Origin: DAHUYF01 sp035623985
GTDB taxonomy: Bacteria > Pseudomonadota > Alphaproteobacteria > ATCC43930 > CGMCC-115725
Length of the DNA: 64,000 bases
Direction of reading: 5' to 3'
Assembly: GCA_035623985.1 (NCBI GenBank)
Contig: DASPSJ010000050.1
Location: forward strand, 1-64,000
Both the position numbers and the translations under genes were made by a program. The notes beneath the pieces are model-generated. The model was not told the origin of the DNA. It saw only the letters and a list, made by a program, of their open reading frames with translations, and ran no database searches. Shown here piece by piece: positions 43,436 through 52,458 of the stretch (its first letter is position 1; each line of letters opens with the position of its first letter).

Positions 43436-44359
43436 TCAGAGCTCGATCTCCAAGCCGTCGCGCGCGACTTCCCAACCGGCCGTTTCGACCGCCTGCCGCT
43501 CGACCGAGCCGAGGCACAGAATGGGGTTGGTGTTGTTGATGTGGATGAAGATCTTGCGCTTGACGCCAAGCGGAGCGAGCGCGGCCATCGAGCCGGCCGT
43601 CCCGGAGACGCTGAGATGACCCATGCGCCGGCCGGTCTTGGCGCCGAGCCCGGCGCGGATCATCTCGTCGTCCTGCCACAAGGTACCGTCGAAAAACACC
43701 AACGGCGCCTCGGCGAGCCGCGCGGCAAGCTCGTCATCGAGCGCGGCGCAACCCGGAACGTAATAGAAGCGCTTGCCGGTCGCCGGCGCCGAGATCATGA
43801 GGCCGATCGTATCCTCCGAGCGCTGCGCCAGACGCTGCTCGATCGAGGCATCCTCGAGATAGAGCGCCACCTTGCCCGGCACGGTGAACGCCTCGACCCT
43901 GAGGCCGAGCGGCGCGCCGTCCTTGGCGGCGAGGTCGATCGCCGCGCCCGGCAGCATCGGCCGGCGTGCGACGTGCTCGGCGGCGAGAACATTGAAGATG
44001 CCGTTAGAGCGGAGCACCTCAAGCACGCGCGGCGTCGCGTAGAGCGCCAGCGGCGAGCTTTCACGCAAGGTCAGGAGCCCGGCGACGGCGTCGACATCGC
44101 CATTGGTCAGCACTGCGCCGGCGATGGGGCTGTCGCGGCCCGGCCGGCGCGGCTGCAGCGCCGGTGTTGCCAGGATCTGCGCGCGCAAATCGGGCGAGGC
44201 GTTGAGCAGCACCCAGCGCTCGCCGTCGCCGCTCACCGCCAGCGAGGCCTGGGTCTGCGGCGGCGCCGACCCGTTCCAGGCGCGCCGGCAGGTCTCGCAA
44301 TTGCAGTTCCACTGCGGAAAGCCGCCGCCTGCGGCAGCGCCGAGCACGATGAGCCGCAT
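43436..44359 (-). CDS. pqqB: coenzyme PQQ synthesis protein PqqB
   Basis: The 307-aa protein is a metallo-beta-lactamase-fold PqqB: LGAAAGGGFPQWNCNCETCR (structural zinc knuckle), NASPDLRAQI, DEMIRAGLGAKTGRRMGH and FIHINNTNPIL are diagnostic. PqqB is thought to hydroxylate the Tyr-derived part of the PQQ precursor. It is separated from the plus-strand pqqA-pqqCDE genes by about 9 kb. The stretch LTNGDVDAVAGLL has Ala where PqqB proteins normally have the His of an Asp-His pair, an oddity treated in the findings. Confidence 0.93.
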   Translation of the reverse strand: MRLIVLGAAAGGGFPQWNCNCETCRRAWNGSAPPQTQASLAVSGDGERWVLLNASPDLRAQILATPALQPRRPGRDSPIAGAVLTNGDVDAVAGLLTLRESSPLALYATPRVLEVLRSNGIFNVLAAEHVARRPMLPGAAIDLAAKDGAPLGLRVEAFTVPGKVALYLEDASIEQRLAQRSEDTIGLMISAPATGKRFYYVPGCAALDDELAARLAEAPLVFFDGTLWQDDEMIRAGLGAKTGRRMGHLSVSGTAGSMAALAPLGVKRKIFIHINNTNPILCLGSVERQAVETAGWEVARDGLEIEL

Positions 44360-44462
44360 CTCAATCCTCAGTCTGGGGCACGACGCTCCCGATCATAGCC
44401 GCAACCGGCGACGACGAGACCCCTCGCCCGTCAAACAGCCTCGCCTTGCCGGCGGCCCTCGC

Positions 44463-45224
44463 TCATGCCGCGCTCTCCGCGACGGCGGAAGCGGCAAGGC
44501 CGCGCAGCAGATCGGGATAGCTCTCCAGCAGCCGCTTGCGCAAGGCCTCCACCGCCGCGCTGTCCGGCCCGCGCGGCCGCGGCAGGTCGAGCGGCAGGTC
44601 GAGCACCAGCCGGCCCGGCCCGGCGGAGAGAAAAAGCACGCGGTCGCCGAGGCTCAGCGCCTCGCGCAAATCGTGGGTGACGAAGAGAATGGTCGGCCGG
44701 CGCCGCGCCCAAAGCGTCAGCAGCAGCTCGCGCAAATGCTGCGCCGTCGGCGCGTCGAGCGACTGGAATGGTTCGTCCAGCAACAGCAGATCGGGATCGC
44801 TGACGAAGGCGCGCGCCAGCGCCACGCGGCGTTGCTGCCCGCCCGAAAGCTGCCGCGGGAAGGCGTCGATGAGCGCACCGAGCTGCATCTCGCGCAGCAG
44901 CTCCTCGGCGCGGCCTTCGCCGCGGGGCGGCGGCTCGAGGGCAAGCCGCACATTCTCACGCACGCTGAGCCAGGGCAGGAGCCGCGGCGTCTGGAACACC
45001 ATGCCGAGGCGCCGCTCGCCCGCGGCGCGGCGCACGCTGCCGTCATAGGCGCGGTCGAGACCGGCGATGATCGACAGCAAGGTGGTCTTGCCGCAGCCGG
45101 AGGGGCCGAGGATGCACGCGAACTGTCCGGCGGGCACGGTGAAATCGAGCCCGGCCAAGGCGACGATGTCGGCGCCGTCGTGGCGATAGGCCTTGCGCCG
45201 GATGGCCACCTCGAGCGTGTTCAT
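44463..45224 (-). CDS. NitT/TauT/SsuB-type ABC transporter ATP-binding protein
   Basis: The 253-aa ATPase starts at the ATG in the ATGA overlap with the permease stop. Walker A is GPSGCGKTT, the Q-loop VFQTPRLLPWLS, signature LSGGQQRR, Walker B LLLLDEPFQSLD and the switch region FVTHDLREALSLG. It completes a three-gene importer nested between pqqB and the alcohol dehydrogenase genes. Confidence 0.94.
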   Translation of the reverse strand: MNTLEVAIRRKAYRHDGADIVALAGLDFTVPAGQFACILGPSGCGKTTLLSIIAGLDRAYDGSVRRAAGERRLGMVFQTPRLLPWLSVRENVRLALEPPPRGEGRAEELLREMQLGALIDAFPRQLSGGQQRRVALARAFVSDPDLLLLDEPFQSLDAPTAQHLRELLLTLWARRRPTILFVTHDLREALSLGDRVLFLSAGPGRLVLDLPLDLPRPRGPDSAAVEALRKRLLESYPDLLRGLAASAVAESAA

Positions 45225-45994
45225 CCGCGCCACCGCGTGAGCCGCCGCTCCAGCGGGCGAATCGCCCAGGCCTCGACCGCCAGCACCACGGCGATGAAGC
45301 TCGCGCTGTAAGCAAGGATATTGGTGATGTCGAAGAACTGAAAATAGAGATTGAGGCGGAAGCCCACGCCGTTGCTGCGGCCGACAAACTCGGCGACGAG
45401 CACGATCTTCCAGATCAGCGACAGGCCGGAGCGCGTCGCCGCCATGAGATAAGGGTAGAGCTGCGGCAGATAGACCTGCCGCAATCGTCGCATCGCGGAG
45501 AGGTGCAGCACGTCGGCCACCTGCAACAGCTCGCGGTCGACGGCGCGCGCGCCCTCGCGCAGGATCGTCGCGGTGTTCGGCACCTTGTTCAGCGCCACCG
45601 CCAGGATTGCCGCCGCCTCGGTGAGGCCGCCCCAGAGATAGCAGAGATAAATGATCACCAGCGCCGGGATGTTGAGGCCCAGCACCAGCCAAAGGTCGAA
45701 CAAGGCGTCGACGCGGCGGCTGCGCCCCATGGCAATGCCGATCGCTGCGCCCGCCGCCAGCGCAAGGGCAAAGCTCGCGGCAACGCGCAGCAGCGTGATG
45801 GCGAGATCGAGCGGCAGTTGGCCGCCGGCGACGAGCCGCGCCAACGCCGCGGCAACCGCAGCGGGGCCGGGCAGTAGCTGCGGCGCCGAGGCCAAGCCGG
45901 CCGCCGCCTGCCATAGCGCCAGGAGACCCGCCGCCGAGAGCCCGCGCAGCCAGACATCGCCACCGCGCAGGGATTGCACGGGCATCGGCGTCAA
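45221..45994 (-). CDS. SsuC/TauC-type ABC transporter permease
   Basis: The 257-aa membrane protein has six hydrophobic helices and the permease loop LLQVADVLHLSAMRRLRQVY. IGIAMGRSRRVDALFD and LVLGLNIPALVIIYLCYLWG match the NitT/TauT permease family. Four-nt overlaps on both sides (45221-45224 and 45991-45994) show a strictly coupled operon with the binding protein and ATPase. Confidence 0.92.
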   Translation of the reverse strand: MTPMPVQSLRGGDVWLRGLSAAGLLALWQAAAGLASAPQLLPGPAAVAAALARLVAGGQLPLDLAITLLRVAASFALALAAGAAIGIAMGRSRRVDALFDLWLVLGLNIPALVIIYLCYLWGGLTEAAAILAVALNKVPNTATILREGARAVDRELLQVADVLHLSAMRRLRQVYLPQLYPYLMAATRSGLSLIWKIVLVAEFVGRSNGVGFRLNLYFQFFDITNILAYSASFIAVVLAVEAWAIRPLERRLTRWRG

Positions 45995-47013
45995 GACCCG
46001 CTGCCGGCGTAGAACGTGCCCGCCGGGACACGTCCGCCCGGCGGCGCCTCGTCCGCGTCGCCGAGGGCGACGAGGAGGTCGAGCAGGCGCTGCGCCGAGA
46101 CGACGAGATCGCCGTCCTCGCCGCCGGCGACGCCGCGCCGATAGGCCTGACGCAGCCGCTCGAGTATCGCCGCGTCATCCGCCTGGGTGAGCGGCGCGAT
46201 TTCCTGCCATTCCTCGGGCGAGGCGGCAAGCCGGGCGCGGGCTTCCTTCGCCGCCGCCAGAAAACCGCGCACCGCCGCGGGATGGCGGGCGGCCCAGCGC
46301 TCGCTGAACACCCAGCCGAGCAGCGGCGTATCGGCCGGAAGGCCGAGCGCGGGCAGCATGTCCTCGACCCGTAGAAGCTCGACATATCCCTGCTGCGGCA
46401 GCCGCGCGTTATAGGGCCAGAAATTGATCGCCGCGGAAATATCGCCCTTCTTGAGCGTCTCTTGGAGCAGTGGCGGCGCGGCGAAGACGGGATCGGCGTC
46501 GCGCGCGAGATCGAGGCCCGCGGTCTTCCTGGCATAGGCGCGCAGCACCAGCCAGCTCTTGTCGACGGGACCGCCGGCGACGCCGATCTTGCGCCCCTTG
46601 AGGTCGTCGAGCCCCTTGATCCCCGCATCCGCGCGCACGATGAGGCCGCCGGTGGCATGGGAATGCGGCACGAAGGTGACATCGCCGCCGAGCGCCCGGC
46701 GGCGTGCCACCCAGAGCCAATCGGTCAAGATCACGTCGACCGCACCACCTTGCAGCGCGACCGCCGCGGCGTCTTTGCCCGCAAGTTCCAGCGGCTCGAT
46801 GGTGATGCCATGGGCGCGGTCGAGCCCGTGCCGGCGCATGACGTCGAGCTCCCAATTGACCGTGCCGAAAGCCAGCACGCCGAGGCGCACCTTCGCCGGC
46901 TCGTCGCCGCGCGCGGCTGCGATGCCGAAGCCGATGCCGGCGAGCAGCAGCGCCAGTGCCAGCCGCCGCAGCGCCGCCTTCGGCCATCGCGCCGCTTCAC
47001 GTTTCCTACCCAT
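45991..47013 (-). CDS. NitT/TauT-type substrate-binding protein of the PQQ-linked importer
   Basis: The 340-aa protein starts at the ATG behind GGGAGCATC. After a basic N-terminus and hydrophobic signal, VRLGVLAFGTVNWELDVMRR opens an SBP_bac/NMT1-like fold. GGAVDVILTDWLWVARRRA and IGVAGGPVDKSWLVLRAYAR follow. Binding-protein importers of this type are recurrent neighbours of quinoprotein dehydrogenase genes, but the ligand is unknown; an alcohol-derived acid or a metal complex are possibilities only by context. Confidence 0.87.
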   Translation of the reverse strand: MGRKREAARWPKAALRRLALALLLAGIGFGIAAARGDEPAKVRLGVLAFGTVNWELDVMRRHGLDRAHGITIEPLELAGKDAAAVALQGGAVDVILTDWLWVARRRALGGDVTFVPHSHATGGLIVRADAGIKGLDDLKGRKIGVAGGPVDKSWLVLRAYARKTAGLDLARDADPVFAAPPLLQETLKKGDISAAINFWPYNARLPQQGYVELLRVEDMLPALGLPADTPLLGWVFSERWAARHPAAVRGFLAAAKEARARLAASPEEWQEIAPLTQADDAAILERLRQAYRRGVAGGEDGDLVVSAQRLLDLLVALGDADEAPPGGRVPAGTFYAGSGS

Positions 47014-47079
47014 GACCACGATGCTCCCGCCGCCGGCCCGCGCCGTCAACCCGGCATGGCGAAAGCGGTACGCCAGGCA

Positions 47080-48015
47080 CTATTCCCCGTGCAAATCGCG
47101 CAAGGTCAGGTGATCGAGAATCTCCGGCTGGCGCGGCGGGAGATAGGTCATTCCGGCCGAAACGGCGAGCGGCGCAATGGCATTTTGCGCCAGCAGGTCG
47201 TCGAGCGCCTGGTTCACCGCGGCAATCAGCCCGGCCTCGGTGTCAAGACCGACGAAGCCCATATTGAAGCCGATCCGATAATAATAGCCGGTGACCTTGA
47301 TCTTGGTGTCGGGATGCGCGGCGCGGTAGGCGTCGAAGCGGCGCAGATCGACCAGAGTGGCATCGAACTCGCCTTTTTCCAGCCGCGGCAGCAACTCGTT
47401 GCGGCCGGGAACGAGATGGGTGATCTGGTCTACCATGGCGCCGTCGTCATAAAGCATAAGGATGGCATCGGCGAGCGTCGCCGCTTCCGTGCCGAGCTTG
47501 ACGCCCTTGAGATCGGCGAGGCCGGCGACCGGTTTGGTCGCGGTTGGGGCCAGCACCAGGGTGAGCGGCGCATAATTGAAGGCGTGTGTCGGCACCAAGG
47601 TGCCCAGCGCCACGCGGCGCGTTCGGTCGGCAGGCGTGGCGCCATCGAAATCCGGCAGCCGCGACGTCCCCATCCCGGGCCGGCCCAGCGCGTCGCGCAC
47701 CAGCGGGTAGCCGCCGACAAGCTGGCAATGCCCGTCGGAAAGCAGCGCATTGGCGCCGAGCACGGAGCTTTGGTCGGGATCGAGCTTGGTCTCGAACCAT
47801 TGGACATTGAGCCGGCGCCCGAGCCGCTTGGCGACCGCCTCGGAGACCGCGAGCACGAAGCCGCTGCTCTCCTTGCCGTGATGCTCGGAGTAGATCGGAA
47901 CATCCTTGTCGAGGCAGACGGTGAGCGTCTCCTCCGCCCGCGCCGGCGCGCCCGGCAGGCAGGCCAGCGCGAGCGCCGCCGCCGTGACCATCGCCGGTCC
48001 TCCTGCCCGCATCAT
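47080..48015 (-). CDS. XoxJ/MxaJ/PedG-like quinoprotein-associated periplasmic protein
   Basis: The 311-aa exported protein has a signal peptide (to about PARAEET) and LTVCLDKDVPIYSEHHGKES, GFVLAVSEAVAKRLGRRLNV and GMGTSRLPDFDGATPADRTR, the signature of the quinoprotein dehydrogenase-associated binding-protein family that includes XoxJ and MxaJ. XoxJ is thought to help maturation of the lanthanide alcohol dehydrogenase. Its start overlaps the cytochrome stop by 4 nt, and the dehydrogenase lies just upstream. Confidence 0.88.
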   Translation of the reverse strand: MMRAGGPAMVTAAALALACLPGAPARAEETLTVCLDKDVPIYSEHHGKESSGFVLAVSEAVAKRLGRRLNVQWFETKLDPDQSSVLGANALLSDGHCQLVGGYPLVRDALGRPGMGTSRLPDFDGATPADRTRRVALGTLVPTHAFNYAPLTLVLAPTATKPVAGLADLKGVKLGTEAATLADAILMLYDDGAMVDQITHLVPGRNELLPRLEKGEFDATLVDLRRFDAYRAAHPDTKIKVTGYYYRIGFNMGFVGLDTEAGLIAAVNQALDDLLAQNAIAPLAVSAGMTYLPPRQPEILDHLTLRDLHGE

Positions 48016-48350
48016 TTGCCTCCCGTGCAGACATAGGCCCAGATGTCGCCGATCTCGTCCTGGGTCAAGACGTCGCCCCAAGGCGGCATGCGGTTGTCCC
48101 GGCCATTGGTGACGGATTCGAAAAACCGCTCCCGCTGGTCGCGCGGGAAGGTGCGGAGGTCGAATGTCACGTTGCCCGCGCTCACCATGTTGAAGCCATG
48201 GCAATGCGAGCAATGATCGGCGTAGAGCATCTTGCCGTGCTGCACTTGGGCGGGGTCGGGATGATCGCCGCCCGTTTGCGCCGCGGCCATGGACGATACC
48301 GCCGACAACGCGGCGACGCCCAGCGTTGCCCAACCTCGATAGCCTGTCAT
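48012..48350 (-). CDS. class I cytochrome c (XoxG/PedF-like electron acceptor)
   Basis: The 112-aa protein starts at the ATG with signal peptide to about MAAAQTG. One haem-binding CSHCH lies at residues 47-51, and the axial Met is probably in NRMPPWGD. VCTGGK ends the chain. Between the alcohol dehydrogenase and the XoxJ-like gene it is the expected electron acceptor that passes electrons to the respiratory chain. A terminator-like hairpin separates it from the dehydrogenase gene. Confidence 0.9.
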   Translation of the reverse strand: MTGYRGWATLGVAALSAVSSMAAAQTGGDHPDPAQVQHGKMLYADHCSHCHGFNMVSAGNVTFDLRTFPRDQRERFFESVTNGRDNRMPPWGDVLTQDEIGDIWAYVCTGGK

Positions 48351-48362
48351 CGCCTGATTTCC

Positions 48363-48395
48363 GAAAAGGACGGGGCCGCCCGAGCGGGCGGCCCC
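48363..48395 (-). terminator. hairpin between dehydrogenase and cytochrome genes
   Basis: An 11-bp perfect stem (GGGGCCGCCCG/CGGGCGGCCCC, 2-nt loop) lies 17 nt past the dehydrogenase stop and is followed in the minus direction by a short T4 run. It probably attenuates so the dehydrogenase message exceeds that of cytochrome and downstream genes. Confidence 0.6.
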
Positions 48396-48411
48396 ATGCC
48401 GTGCGTATGGA

Positions 48412-50076
48412 CTATTTCTGGAGCGCAAAGACCCAGAGCGAGCCGCCGGCCGGAATGTTCTTCAGCCGCTCGTCGCCGGAGAACAGCGAATAGACGCCGC
48501 CGATGCCGCTCGAGACGGCGACGTATTGCACGCCGTCCTGCTCCCAAGTGACAGGCTGGCCCTCGATGCCGGAGCCGGTCTGGAAGTGCCAGAGTTTCTT
48601 GCCGGTGTCGGCGTCGAAGGCTTCGAACTCGCCGGTGAGCTGGCCGCTGAAGACCACGCCGCCGGCGGTCGACAGCACCCCCGAGAAGCGCGGCAGGTCG
48701 CTGGGCTGCTCCCATTTCGCTTTCCCGGTGAGCGGGTCGATCGCCTTGAGATAGCCCCGCGGACCTTGAGGCCATTCCCAGATGTCGCTGAGATCCATCC
48801 CGACATACCAGTCCCCGGCCTTGTAATCGACCGGGATTGCCTTGTAGTGGCCGCCGAAATTGAGCGTGTTGGCGTAGGCATAGCCGGTCTTGGGATCGAA
48901 CGACATCGGCTCCCAGTTCTTGCCGCCGAGGATCGCCGGATACACCACCACCTTCTCGCCGGCGCGCGCCTTGGCCGCGACATCGGTCTCCACCGGGCGG
49001 CCCGTCTTCATGTCGATCTTGTCGGCCCAAGTGACCTTGACGTATTTGTTGGCCGCCAGCAGCTTTCCATTGGTGCGATCGAGGACGTAGAAGAACCCGT
49101 TGCGGTTGGCGTCCATCACCACCTTGGTCGGCTTGCCGCCGACCTTGATGTCGGCCAGCACCATCTCGGCGACGCTGTCATAGTCGAAGGGATCGTTGGG
49201 CGTGAACTGGTAGTGCCATTTGATCTTGCCGCTCTGCGGATCGAGCGCCAGGATCGAATCGGTATAGAGGTTGTCGCCCTTGCGGACAGCCGCGTTGAAC
49301 GGGCCGGGATTGCCGATCCCCCAATAGACCGTGTGCAGCTCCGGATCGAACGAGCCGGTGATCCAGGTCGAGCCGCCGCCATGCTGCCAGCTATCGCCGG
49401 CCCAAGTGTCGCTGCCGGGCTCGCCTTTCGCCGGAACCGTATAGGTGCGCCAGAGATGCTTGCCGGTCGCGGGATCCCAGCCGTCGATGAAGAGGCGGGT
49501 GCCGAACTCGGCGCCGGAGATGCCGGTGATGACCACGCCGTCGGCGACGAGCGGCGCCACGGTCATGGAATAGCCGTCCTTGAAATTGATCGCGTTCTGC
49601 TTCCACAGCTCCTTGCCGGTCTTGGCGTCTAGCGCCACGACATTGGCGTCGAGCGTGGTGCGGAACACCTTGCCGTCATAGAGCGCGGCGCCGCGGTTGA
49701 TGATGCCGCAGCAGACGATGCGCGGCGTCTCCGGCGGATATTCGACCTTGGTCTTCCAGAGCTGATGCCCGGTCTTGGCGTCGATCGCCATCGTCGCGCT
49801 GTTGGTGGTGACGTAGACGACGCCGTTGTAGACGAGCGGCTGCGATTCCTCCGAGCGGTTGTCGTCGTAGCTGTAGTTCCAGACCGGAACCAGCCGCTTC
49901 GCCGATTCCTTGTTGATCTGAGTGAGCGTGCTGTAGCGCTGCAGGTTGTAGCCCATGCCGTAATTGAGCACGTTCTTGGTATCGCTGGCGCCCTTTGCCA
50001 GTTCGTCGGCAGTCTGCGCCTGCGCGCCGAGCGGCAGCAGCGTCGCCACCGCGGCAACGATAAACAGTCGTTTCAT
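48412..50076 (-). CDS. PQQ-dependent alcohol dehydrogenase, lanthanide-type (XoxF/ExaF/PedH-like)
   Basis: The 554-aa protein starts at the ATG behind GGGGAGGAATC, with signal peptide to about AQAQ. It is an eight-bladed quinoprotein propeller with tryptophan-docking repeats (DAKTGKELWKQ). The adjacent-cysteine pair is at 122-123 (RIVCCG). Metal/PQQ ligands are Glu190 (SGAEFG), Asn256 (GIGNPGPF) and the catalytic Asp298 in FDYDS. Asp300, two residues on, is the extra ligand diagnostic of lanthanide-dependent enzymes; calcium enzymes have Ala, Ser or Thr there. It oxidises alcohols in the periplasm, passing electrons to the cytochrome. It is somewhat shorter than the usual roughly 590 aa. Confidence 0.92.
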   Translation of the reverse strand: MKRLFIVAAVATLLPLGAQAQTADELAKGASDTKNVLNYGMGYNLQRYSTLTQINKESAKRLVPVWNYSYDDNRSEESQPLVYNGVVYVTTNSATMAIDAKTGHQLWKTKVEYPPETPRIVCCGIINRGAALYDGKVFRTTLDANVVALDAKTGKELWKQNAINFKDGYSMTVAPLVADGVVITGISGAEFGTRLFIDGWDPATGKHLWRTYTVPAKGEPGSDTWAGDSWQHGGGSTWITGSFDPELHTVYWGIGNPGPFNAAVRKGDNLYTDSILALDPQSGKIKWHYQFTPNDPFDYDSVAEMVLADIKVGGKPTKVVMDANRNGFFYVLDRTNGKLLAANKYVKVTWADKIDMKTGRPVETDVAAKARAGEKVVVYPAILGGKNWEPMSFDPKTGYAYANTLNFGGHYKAIPVDYKAGDWYVGMDLSDIWEWPQGPRGYLKAIDPLTGKAKWEQPSDLPRFSGVLSTAGGVVFSGQLTGEFEAFDADTGKKLWHFQTGSGIEGQPVTWEQDGVQYVAVSSGIGGVYSLFSGDERLKNIPAGGSLWVFALQK

Positions 50077-50121
50077 GATTCCTCCCCGTAACGATCCTGG
50101 TTGCATTTTATTTTTTGGCAG

Positions 50122-50153
50122 CGGGCTCCCCGCGTGATGTCGCGGGGAGCCCG
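50122..50153. terminator. 13-bp perfect hairpin after the molybdenum enzyme gene
   Basis: Arms CGGGCTCCCCGCG/CGCGGGGAGCCCG with a 6-nt loop lie between the IorB-like stop and the alcohol dehydrogenase start. In the minus direction it is followed by A-rich rather than T-rich sequence, so termination is uncertain, but it marks a boundary between the two transcription units. Confidence 0.5.
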
Positions 50154-50159
50154 TTCGCC

Positions 50160-52457
50160 TTACGCCTTCATCGCCGCCTTCACCCGCTCCGGCGTCAGCG
50201 GCAAGGTGCGCACCCGGGCGCCGATGGCGTTGTAGACGGCGTTGGCGATGGCCGGAGCCACCACCGTCACCGCCGGCTCGCCGACGCCGGCCGGGTAGTT
50301 GCCGGTGTTGAGGACGTGGATATCGAGCTCCGGCACCTGCGCCATGCGCAGCGGCGTATAAGTGTCGAAATTGGTCTGCTCGATCTCGCCGTTCTTCATG
50401 GACGCTTGCTCATAGAGCGCAAGGCTGATGCCCCAGAGCGTCGCCCCTTCCATCTGGGCGCGCACGCCGTCGGGGTTGACGACGGTGCCGACGTCGATGA
50501 CCACCGTCATCTTGTGCAGCCTGACCTCGCCGTTCTTGTTGACGGAGACCTCCGCCACGCCGGCCGTCCAGGTCGGCGTATTGCGCTCTTGCGAGGAGAC
50601 GACGGCAATGCCTTGGCCATGGCCCTTGGGTAGCTGCTTTTTGCCATAGCCCGACTTCTCCACCGCCGTCTTGAGCACTTCGACGATGCGCTTGGCGCCG
50701 CCCACGGAGTTGGGCGCGGAGCCGGCATTGGGTCCGCTCGCGTCCAGCATGGCGAGGCGGAACTCCACCGGATCCTTCTTCGCCATATGCGCCAGCTCGT
50801 CGGTAAAGCTTTCCACCGCCCAGAAGGTCCAGGCCGGCGCCACCGAGCGGAACTGCCCCGCCGGCGTCGCCGACTGGGCCACGTCGTTCTCGATGGCCCG
50901 GACGTGGTGGTTGGGGATGCTGTACCAGCTATCCGATCCGTTCACCGAGAAGGAATCGAGCTTGCCTTTCTTGTCGGTGCTGTCGGAGAGGAAGGCCGGT
51001 ATGCCCCAGCGCTTGGTCGCCCAGGCCGAGCAGACGTCCTGGGACAAGGCGACGAGCTTGCCGCTGGCGTCGATGCCGCCTTGCATGCGCTGATAGGTGA
51101 TCGTGCGGGAGAAGTCGTTCTGGATGTCCTCCTGCCGGTCATAGATCAGCTTCACCGGCTTGCCGACCGCCTTGGCGGCGAGCACGGCCGGAACCATTGC
51201 GTCCGCCTCGAGCCGGCGTCCGAAGCCGCCGCCGAGATAGACCTGATGGATCAGCACCTGCTCGGGCTTGGCGCCGACCGCTGCCGCGCAGAGCGGCCCC
51301 GACCGGGTCTGGAATTGCGAGCCCGAATAGATGTGCCAGGTGCCCTCGCGCTCGAAGGCGACGCAATTCATCGGCTCCATCGGCGCGTGCACCGCCAGCG
51401 GAGTGATGTAGACCGCCTCATGCTTGATGGCCGCCGTCTGCAACGCCTGCGCTGCGTTGCCGATGTCCCAGAACGAGAGACCCTGGTTGGGATCGGCGAC
51501 AAGCTCCTTGGCGTGGGCGATGATGCTATCGCTGCTGACGTTCTTGTTGGGGCCGAGATCCCAGTTGATCTTGAGCGCCCGCGCCGCTTCCATCGCCGCG
51601 GGGTAGCTGCTGGCGATGGCGATGACGTAGGCCGTCGCCGTCCCGGTCGGATCGGGCACCGAGACGAACTGCTCATAGCCGGCGACTTTCTTGGCCGCGC
51701 TGTCGTCAACGGCGATCGGCTTGGCGCCGTAGCGCACCGGCGGGCGAGCGATCTTGGCATAGACCATGCCGGGCACGAACATGTCCATGCCGTATTTCGC
51801 CGTGCCGTTGGTCTTGGCCGGGAGGTCGAGCGCCGGTACCGGCTTGCCGACGATCTTGTATTCGCTCGGCTTCTTGAGCTGGATCGTCTTGAGATCGTCG
51901 GGCGAGTAGGTCTTGTCGAGCTTTCCGGTCGAGACCAGCTCGGCATAGGTCATCGACTTGCCCGAGGACGCGATCACGCGGCTGTTGGCGGCGTGGAGCT
52001 GGGCGGCCGGCACGCCCATCATGGCGGCGGCGGCTTCGATCAGCGCCATGCGCCCCGCGGCGCCGCAGCGCGACAGGGTGTCGAAGGTGTTGTTCACGCT
52101 CCAGCTACCGCCGGTCACCATCAGGCCCCAGCGCTCGGCCGGGTCGGGATAGTCGATGCGGACATCGCGCCAATCCGCCTCCAGCTCCTCGACCACTGCC
52201 TGCGCCAGCGCGGTGCCGACATGCTGGCCCATCTCGGATTTGGTGATGTGTACGGTGACGATGCCCCCGCGGTCGATCGTATACCAGACCGTCGGCGAGA
52301 AATTGCCGGCGGCGAGCGCCTCTCCGGCATTGCCTTCGAGTACCGGCAGGAGCGCGAAGCCGCAGGTAAGTCCGGCGCCGGCGGCGATGCTGCCGACGAG
52401 GAACTGGCGACGGCTCGGCGAACGCGCCGCCGCGGTGCGAGCGAGTGTTTCACTCAT
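50160..52457 (-). CDS. IorB-like molybdopterin-binding oxidoreductase large subunit
   Basis: The 765-aa protein starts at the ATG with AAGGAGA upstream. A Tat-type signal (SPSRRQFLVG) implies export of a folded cofactor-bearing enzyme. Molybdopterin motifs of the xanthine-dehydrogenase superfamily appear, including GGGFGRRLEADAMVPAVLAA, QFRSVAPAWTFWAVESFTDE and the catalytic-Glu region VGEPAVTVVAPAIANAVYNA. This isoquinoline-1-oxidoreductase-beta type often works as a periplasmic aldehyde or heterocycle oxidase. Here it may oxidise aldehydes made by the alcohol dehydrogenase (inference). It is coupled to the 2Fe-2S gene upstream. Confidence 0.92.
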   Translation of the reverse strand: MSETLARTAAARSPSRRQFLVGSIAAGAGLTCGFALLPVLEGNAGEALAAGNFSPTVWYTIDRGGIVTVHITKSEMGQHVGTALAQAVVEELEADWRDVRIDYPDPAERWGLMVTGGSWSVNNTFDTLSRCGAAGRMALIEAAAAMMGVPAAQLHAANSRVIASSGKSMTYAELVSTGKLDKTYSPDDLKTIQLKKPSEYKIVGKPVPALDLPAKTNGTAKYGMDMFVPGMVYAKIARPPVRYGAKPIAVDDSAAKKVAGYEQFVSVPDPTGTATAYVIAIASSYPAAMEAARALKINWDLGPNKNVSSDSIIAHAKELVADPNQGLSFWDIGNAAQALQTAAIKHEAVYITPLAVHAPMEPMNCVAFEREGTWHIYSGSQFQTRSGPLCAAAVGAKPEQVLIHQVYLGGGFGRRLEADAMVPAVLAAKAVGKPVKLIYDRQEDIQNDFSRTITYQRMQGGIDASGKLVALSQDVCSAWATKRWGIPAFLSDSTDKKGKLDSFSVNGSDSWYSIPNHHVRAIENDVAQSATPAGQFRSVAPAWTFWAVESFTDELAHMAKKDPVEFRLAMLDASGPNAGSAPNSVGGAKRIVEVLKTAVEKSGYGKKQLPKGHGQGIAVVSSQERNTPTWTAGVAEVSVNKNGEVRLHKMTVVIDVGTVVNPDGVRAQMEGATLWGISLALYEQASMKNGEIEQTNFDTYTPLRMAQVPELDIHVLNTGNYPAGVGEPAVTVVAPAIANAVYNAIGARVRTLPLTPERVKAAMKA

Positions 52458-52458
52458 C

